Positions 59,885 to 63,863 of a DNA stretch of 63,863 bases are shown here, one piece after another (position 1 is the first letter of the stretch; every line of letters begins with the position of its first letter). The translations under genes were made by a program, and so were the position numbers. The DNA comes from a bacterium. Its GTDB lineage: Bacteria; Planctomycetota; UBA8108; UBA1146. The notes under the pieces are model-generated. The model saw only the letters and a program-made list of their open reading frames with translations. It did not search any database and was not told where the DNA came from. The DNA is taken from positions 1 to 63,863 of the forward strand of contig JAPOLY010000006.1 of assembly GCA_029976805.1 (NCBI GenBank). The letters are read 5' to 3'.

Positions 59885-60367
59885 TTACGTGACCCACTTC
59901 TGCAGTTCTGACAGGTTTCGGATATCACGACCGTAGAGCAGGGCCCGGGCCCCCACCCGTTTGGCCTCAACCAGATTGGCTACCGCGTCATCCACCAGAA
60001 GTACTTCTTTGGGTGAGATCACCACTCCAAGCCTCTTGTGAATCTCGGCAAGGATCTCGAGGATCGCTTCGCCCTTTTCCTGTAATCCATAGCGGGGATA
60101 AAAAAAGCGGTCGCGAATTCCGAAGATTTCGAGGACTTCGTTGCACGTCTCCTCCTGGGATCGGCAAACCAGAGAGACGAGACCTCCGCTTCGGTGGATC
60201 GCACGCAACAACCTGCGAATCCCCGGTCTGAGTTCAACCGTGGACTTCTCGCTGCGTGCAAGATGGGAGCCCTCGAGCTCAAAGGGGCCCTCGAAAGGAT
60301 CGACTCCCACCTGATCGACGCACCACAGGGTTTCATCGAGATCGAAAACGAAGAGACGAAACGACAT
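59885..60367 (-). CDS. HAD-superfamily phosphatase, MDP-1-like
   Basis: 160 residues. Motif I FVFDLDETLWCVD is the form typical of magnesium-dependent phosphatase-1 (D-x-D-x-T-L-W). Then RPGIRRLLRAIHRSGGLVSL, VCRSQEETCNEVLEIFGI, and motif IV LLVDDAVANLVEAKRVGARALL. No large cap domain, as expected. The substrate is unknown; eukaryotic MDP-1 acts on protein tyrosine or glycation products. It stands alone between the ABC operon and a coiled-coil gene. Confidence 0.85.
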   Translation of the reverse strand: MSFRLFVFDLDETLWCVDQVGVDPFEGPFELEGSHLARSEKSTVELRPGIRRLLRAIHRSGGLVSLVCRSQEETCNEVLEIFGIRDRFFYPRYGLQEKGEAILEILAEIHKRLGVVISPKEVLLVDDAVANLVEAKRVGARALLYGRDIRNLSELQKWVT

Positions 60368-60513
60368 CGGATCCCCCTTCCGGCATGGCCGAAAAGGTCC
60401 TGCAAATCAGGGATCCTGAAAATCGCTGGCATGAAGGATGGTCTTCCGGCTTTATCCTGTGGAATCCGGATCAGGATTCCTGTCGGACCGGTTTTTTAAA
60501 TCCGAAGGAAAGC

Positions 60514-61032
60514 CTAGAGGGTAAAGCCCTGGTCGTAGGTGTCATCTTCCTGAACAGATGCTTCTGACTGCTCGACCCAACTGCGGGTCCCCGGACTCAG
60601 GTAGACTTCGACATGCTCGAACACCTGGCCATGAAGCATTTCGGAAAGACGATTCTGTGCGCGCAGTTCACAGGACTGCTGACGCAGTTCATCGCGCAGG
60701 TAACGGAACCGCAGAGCCACATCTTCGTCCACGTGTGGAACCAGATCCTCTACCGTCCACTCGGAAGGCACATCGAGACCGAGAGCATCACCGAGTTCCT
60801 CACCGATGATCAGGCGCTGGCGCTCCTCATCGATCAAGCGCGAGAGAATACGGTACTCACGGTTCCCGTGCTGGGCGACGGCGTCGTAATCGGCCTGCAT
60901 GCGGGCCTCGTCCAGATCGACCATCACCTGGCCCAACTCCTCGTGCAGCTGGTGCAAGCGATCCATGATCCCGGAGAGTTCACCCGCCAACTGACGGATT
61001 TCCACTTTCTGGCGCTGATCGTCGTTCAACAT
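60514..61032 (-). CDS. Coiled-coil protein of unknown function
   Basis: 172 residues, nearly all helical. Two long amphipathic stretches (IRQLAGELSGIMDRLHQLHE; LRDELRQQSCELRAQNRLSE) suggest a helical hairpin. The spacing of LIDEERQRLIIGEELGDALG and QNRLSEMLHGQVFEHVEVYL weakly recalls FlgN-type flagellar chaperones, but no flagellar gene is near and I do not assert it. Between this gene and the HAD gene lie 146 nt with no supported gene. Confidence 0.6.
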   Translation of the reverse strand: MLNDDQRQKVEIRQLAGELSGIMDRLHQLHEELGQVMVDLDEARMQADYDAVAQHGNREYRILSRLIDEERQRLIIGEELGDALGLDVPSEWTVEDLVPHVDEDVALRFRYLRDELRQQSCELRAQNRLSEMLHGQVFEHVEVYLSPGTRSWVEQSEASVQEDDTYDQGFTL

Positions 61033-61221
61033 CGTCTTCCATGCCTTTCGGGGGCTCTTCTGATAGGGATGACATCGGCCGTTGAGGGGTCTGACTGGAG
61101 GATTCTCCGAAATTTCCCTGAAATTGGCTGAGGAAGGCGATCTGGAGGGATTCCGACGCCCCTGAGGCGGTGACGGGTCCGATTGCCGGGGATCCCGGAA
61201 CGGGTTACGGTTCGACAGTAT

Positions 61222-61303
61222 GGGCGGGTGGCGGAACTGGCAGACGCGCCAGATTTAGGTTCTGGTCCCGCAAGGGGTGGGGGTTCGATTCCCCCCTCGC
61301 TCA
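61222..61303 (+). tRNA. tRNA-Leu (anticodon TAG)
   Basis: An 82-nt cloverleaf. Acceptor GGGCGGG/CTCGCTC (two G-U pairs), D-stem GCG/CGC, anticodon stem CCAGA/TCTGG with loop TTTAGGT (anticodon TAG), a class II variable arm TCCCGCAAGGGG, and T-arm GGGGG-TTCGATT-CCCCC. The discriminator base is A at 61303. CCA is not encoded. The long variable arm and UAG anticodon identify leucine. Confidence 0.95.
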
Positions 61304-61341
61304 TTCTCTTTCTTTCCCGCCCATTCTGTCGCGCGGGATGC

Positions 61342-62499
61342 CTACGACCCGTTTGCGGAAGCCAACTCCTCCAGCGCAGAACACACCGGGTCGATGACGT
61401 CCGCCTTCGTCTCCTCACCGGGAGCGATACGCAGCGTCCCCCCCGCTTCGAGGGTTCCCAGATGTTGATGAGCCAGTGGAGCACACTGTAATCCGGAACG
61501 GCAACGCACTCCCAGACGGGCATCCAATTCTGCGGCCAGCTCTTCAGGAGGCTTTCCGGAAACATGCAGGGGGATCACCGGAGTTCGGGGAGCAGTCCCC
61601 GTCTCGCCAGGGATCTCAACCCCTGGGATGTCTCGCAGTGCTTCGACCCACTTCTGTCGTTGGGCATGACCGGCACTGAAGCGATCACTGACGGCATGGT
61701 CATCGAAAAATTCGAGGGCTTTGGCGAGACCGGCGATACCGGGAAGATTCGGTGTCCCCGATTCAAAACGACCCGGGCCCGATTCGGGAACTTTGGGTAA
61801 GGCACTGTCGATGCCATTACCGCCAATCCACAACGGCTCCGGTTCATAACCGGGAGCCATCCAACAGGGACCGATGCCGGGAGGACCTCCCAGATGCTTG
61901 TGCCCGGCCATGGTGTAGGCCTTCAGTCCCGGACAACGGGAAACGGAAAAGGGAACCAGACCAGCAGCCTGTGCGCCATCGACGATGAAGGGGATGCCAT
62001 GTTGGTGGCACCACGCCCCGACCTCTTCCACCGGTTGTAAAATGCCGGTGACATTGCTGGCGTGCTGGAGTACGACACCGAGAACTCTGGATGCATCGAG
62101 CTCCCCGAGTTTTTCCGGGATCACGCGGCCGTCGGCATCGGAGGGCAGAAAGCGCACCCGATCCTCTCCCCCACTTCTCACCGCGGGTCGCCAGACCGCG
62201 TTGTGCTCGAGGACTCCCATGTAGAGGTGGGAATCACTCTCCGAACCCCTCAACAGGTCGGAGATCAGCGTCGAGAGCGCCAGCGTGGAAGAAGGGAAGA
62301 GACTGATCCGTTGTTCATCGACAGCACCCAGCAAATCTGCCAGACGTCCGCGACAATCGCCGACCAGATCTCCGGCAACCCGAGCCCCGGCGTGCCCCCC
62401 GCGACCGACACTGCCGGCCACTTCCAATGCCTGCATCATCGCCTCGGCCACTCCGGGATGACGGGGATAGGCAGTGGCGGCATGGTCGAGATAGATCAC
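61342..62499 (-). CDS. Cysteine desulfurase-like aminotransferase class V protein
   Basis: 385 residues. PLP fold type I: start YLDHAATAYPRHPGVAEAM, FPSSTLALSTLISDLL, LEHNAVWRPAV, VVLQHASNVTGILQPVEEVG, FIVDGAQAAGLVPFSV (PLP Asp), AYTMAGHKHLGGPPGIG with the Schiff-base Lys, FESGTPNLPGIAGLAKAL, and RCRSGLQCAPLAHQHLGT with the likely catalytic Cys. This is closest to the EF2568-type cysteine desulfurase family, which in several bacteria clusters with selenium genes. It could supply sulfur or selenium; that is inference. The gene converges on the tRNA-Leu gene. Confidence 0.88.
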   Translation of the reverse strand: MIYLDHAATAYPRHPGVAEAMMQALEVAGSVGRGGHAGARVAGDLVGDCRGRLADLLGAVDEQRISLFPSSTLALSTLISDLLRGSESDSHLYMGVLEHNAVWRPAVRSGGEDRVRFLPSDADGRVIPEKLGELDASRVLGVVLQHASNVTGILQPVEEVGAWCHQHGIPFIVDGAQAAGLVPFSVSRCPGLKAYTMAGHKHLGGPPGIGPCWMAPGYEPEPLWIGGNGIDSALPKVPESGPGRFESGTPNLPGIAGLAKALEFFDDHAVSDRFSAGHAQRQKWVEALRDIPGVEIPGETGTAPRTPVIPLHVSGKPPEELAAELDARLGVRCRSGLQCAPLAHQHLGTLEAGGTLRIAPGEETKADVIDPVCSALEELASANGS

Positions 62500-62641
62500 G
62501 GGTCTTCCCTTTCAGGTTTCAGTTTCCATGCTATCGCCGACGACGGGAAGAGAAAGCGGTCACCTGCGGGAGAGGATTCCTTTTCCTCCTTGCCCCGGAA
62601 CTCCTCTGAAGTCACCATCCGGATGGAGGAGGAGAGAAATC

Positions 62642-63259
62642 ATGTCCCGATCGATGCGTCAGTGGCGACCGGAAGATCTCGACAAGGCGGGTCGCTATCA
62701 CCTGATGACCGCTTGCGTCGTCCCGCGCCCCATCGCCTGGACTTCGACGATCTCTGCCGAGGGCGTCACCAATCTCGCACCCTTCAGCTTCTTTGGCGGA
62801 GTCAGCAGTGATCCCTGGACCGTCATGCTCAGTGTGGGCCGTCGCCGCGATGGCTCCCACAAGGATACTGCTCGCAACATTCTCGAATCGGGTGAAGCGG
62901 TGATCCACATCTCCACCCGGGAAAATGAACAGTGGATGGTCGCCAGCAGTGCAGGGCTCGATCCGGATCAAAGTGAAATTGATCACCTGCAAATCGCCAC
63001 CGAGCCCGCCCTCGAAGTTGCTCCCCCCCGTGTTGCTGAAGCGGCCATCGCCCTTGAAGCCCGGCGGGTTCACCATCAGGAAGTGGGCCGCACTCCCGTG
63101 GACCTCTTCCTGCTGGAAGTGGTCCGCGTTCACGTTGCGGAAGATGTCCTTGAGGGTGATCTTCCCGACGCGGCCAAACTCGGTGCGGTGGGACGCCTGG
63201 GTGGAACCGGATACTGCACCACTGACCAGACCTACGAAATCGACCGGCCCCGGGAATGA
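62642..63259 (+). CDS. Flavin-reductase-like (FMN-binding split barrel) protein
   Basis: 205 residues from ATG 62642 (GGAGGAGAG upstream). Family pattern PF01613-type: YHLMTACVVPRPIAWTST, GVTNLAPFSFFGGVSSDPWT, VMLSVGRRRDGSHKDTARNI, AVIHISTRENEQWM, and a late VGRLGGTGYCTTDQTYEI. It binds FMN and probably acts as a flavin reductase or an oxidoreductase of the DIM6/NTAB group. ATGA overlap with the next lipoprotein gene. Confidence 0.88.
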   Translation: MSRSMRQWRPEDLDKAGRYHLMTACVVPRPIAWTSTISAEGVTNLAPFSFFGGVSSDPWTVMLSVGRRRDGSHKDTARNILESGEAVIHISTRENEQWMVASSAGLDPDQSEIDHLQIATEPALEVAPPRVAEAAIALEARRVHHQEVGRTPVDLFLLEVVRVHVAEDVLEGDLPDAAKLGAVGRLGGTGYCTTDQTYEIDRPRE

Positions 63260-63863
63260 AGCGCCGCTGTCCATCATCACGGATCGTGGGTCTTTTGACG
63301 ATACTGGGTCTGTTGGTCCTGGTGTCTTGCCAACAGGGCAGTCGCTTTGAAGGTCCCGCTCCCGGTGAGGTGGTGCCCATCGAGGATCCCTGTGAAACTT
63401 CACCGGAGACGGTCTACCCCCCGCAGTACCCGCTGACCCTTCTCATCGCGGAAGCCGGAATCGTCATCGATCCGCTGATTCCGATCCTCCCCGAAGGCAA
63501 CATCTGTCTTCCCTATCAGTACTCCATCGATCCACCCCTTCCGGATGGGCTCGTTCTCAATCCCGCGAGTGGTCGCCTCTATGGGGCTCCGCTCTATGCG
63601 GATTCCGTGACGAATCACACCATCACGACCCAGTTCCCCATCGAGTCATCATCTTCTTCCCTGCAAATCATCGTTCCCGCAGCCCCCCCGGCCTTTGAAT
63701 ACCCCAGTGCAAGCATCGAATTGGATCCCCTTGAACAATTCTGGATGGTGCCCCTGCAACTGCCCGGTTCCGGTGCAGTCGAGGTCTGGTCCAGTCCCAC
63801 GGACGACGCTCCCATCGGTGCTTTCCAACTCAATGCACAGAATGGCACCCTGACCCTTCACGG
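63256..63863 (+). CDS. Partial lipoprotein with a putative Ig-like (He_PIG) domain, cut by the window end
   Basis: An open frame from ATG 63256 (overlapping the flavin-protein stop as ATGA) to the last base, at least 202 codons without a stop. A signal sequence with lipobox LLVLVSC falls at about residues 14-24. Then follow YQYSIDPPLPDGLVLNPASG with RLYGAP, the signature of putative-Ig (He_PIG) domains, and a Pro/Ser-rich stretch (IIVPAAPPAFEYP). It is probably a surface lipoprotein. The 3' end is missing. Confidence 0.8.
   Translation, partial: MKRRCPSSRIVGLLTILGLLVLVSCQQGSRFEGPAPGEVVPIEDPCETSPETVYPPQYPLTLLIAEAGIVIDPLIPILPEGNICLPYQYSIDPPLPDGLVLNPASGRLYGAPLYADSVTNHTITTQFPIESSSSSLQIIVPAAPPAFEYPSASIELDPLEQFWMVPLQLPGSGAVEVWSSPTDDAPIGAFQLNAQNGTLTLH

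Noticed and set aside
60384-60567. Small plus-strand ORF between the HAD and coiled-coil genes
   Set aside because: It has no ribosome-binding site, overlaps the coiled-coil gene antisense, and shows no recognisable domain.
61222-61303. tRNA with a long variable arm as a selenocysteine tRNA
   Set aside because: The anticodon is TAG, not TCA, and the acceptor stem has seven pairs, so it is tRNA-Leu.

Overview
The window looks like a chromosome segment of a marine-type member of the Planctomycetota or a close relative. The evidence is indirect: secreted proteins with dockerin-like pairs of EF-hand repeats (D-x-N-x-D-x-x-D-I-S-D-A), a SpoVG carrying a zinc-finger insertion, and a didermic gene set (KDO-8-P synthase, porin, LysM envelope proteins, SecDF-YajC, SpoIID domain protein). 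System II cytochrome c maturation and type II-like pseudopilins are also present. G+C is moderately high. GTG and TTG starts and ATGA stop/start overlaps are common. There is no phage, insertion sequence or CRISPR array, and the region reads as stable core genome.

Layout. 1-7.1 kb (+): secreted proteins, a dockerin-tagged alpha/beta hydrolase, a phosphate-porin-like protein and three prepilin-like genes. 7.1-9.0 kb: fdhD and a metallo-beta-lactamase-fold hydrolase. 9.3-16.5 kb (+): a compact run of DUF2203, thioredoxin, duplicated-domain lipoprotein, ResB, CcsA, phosphoglycolate phosphatase, endonuclease IV and a small TGA-interrupted gene. 16.5-21.8 kb (-): glutaredoxin, a TGA-interrupted DsbD, and two unknown proteins. 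22-25 kb: kdsA, a glycosyltransferase, a C4 protein and asparaginase. 25-32.6 kb (-): a large repeat protein, spoVG, ispE, panC, folK, pssA, psd. 32.7-35.4 kb: enolase, an FtsB-like protein and a LysM protein. 35.7-42.4 kb (-): secDF, yajC, tgt, a SpoIID protein and ruvB. 42.6-49.6 kb: an MFS exporter, a LysM lipoprotein, an ArsS-like radical SAM protein, a cohesin/dockerin protein, ribBA and a B3/4 protein. 49.7-60.4 kb: a kinase-like protein, a flavoprotein-ferredoxin fusion, an M32 peptidase, tdk, a GldA/F/G-like ABC system with a DUF4340 partner, and a HAD phosphatase. 60.5-63.9 kb: a coiled-coil protein, tRNA-Leu(UAG), a cysteine-desulfurase-like enzyme, a flavin-reductase-domain protein and a lipoprotein cut by the window edge.

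The most interesting result is evidence for selenocysteine decoding. Two genes are each a single reading frame broken by one in-frame TGA, and each TGA is followed 20-24 nt later by a hairpin whose apical loop begins with GG, as in bacterial SECIS elements. In DsbD the TGA sits exactly where the first cysteine of the C-terminal thioredoxin CxxC should be (U-Q-N-C). In the small gene downstream of nfo it lies inside a DUF2007-like domain followed by a zinc ribbon. TGA is an ordinary stop elsewhere in the window, so global reassignment is unlikely. Standard gene calling would report the DsbD as two genes and would probably miss the small one. FdhD, a cysteine-desulfurase-like enzyme and a cysteine form of the ArsS (seleno)protein family fit a selenium-using organism but do not prove it; selA, selB, selC and selD are not in this window.
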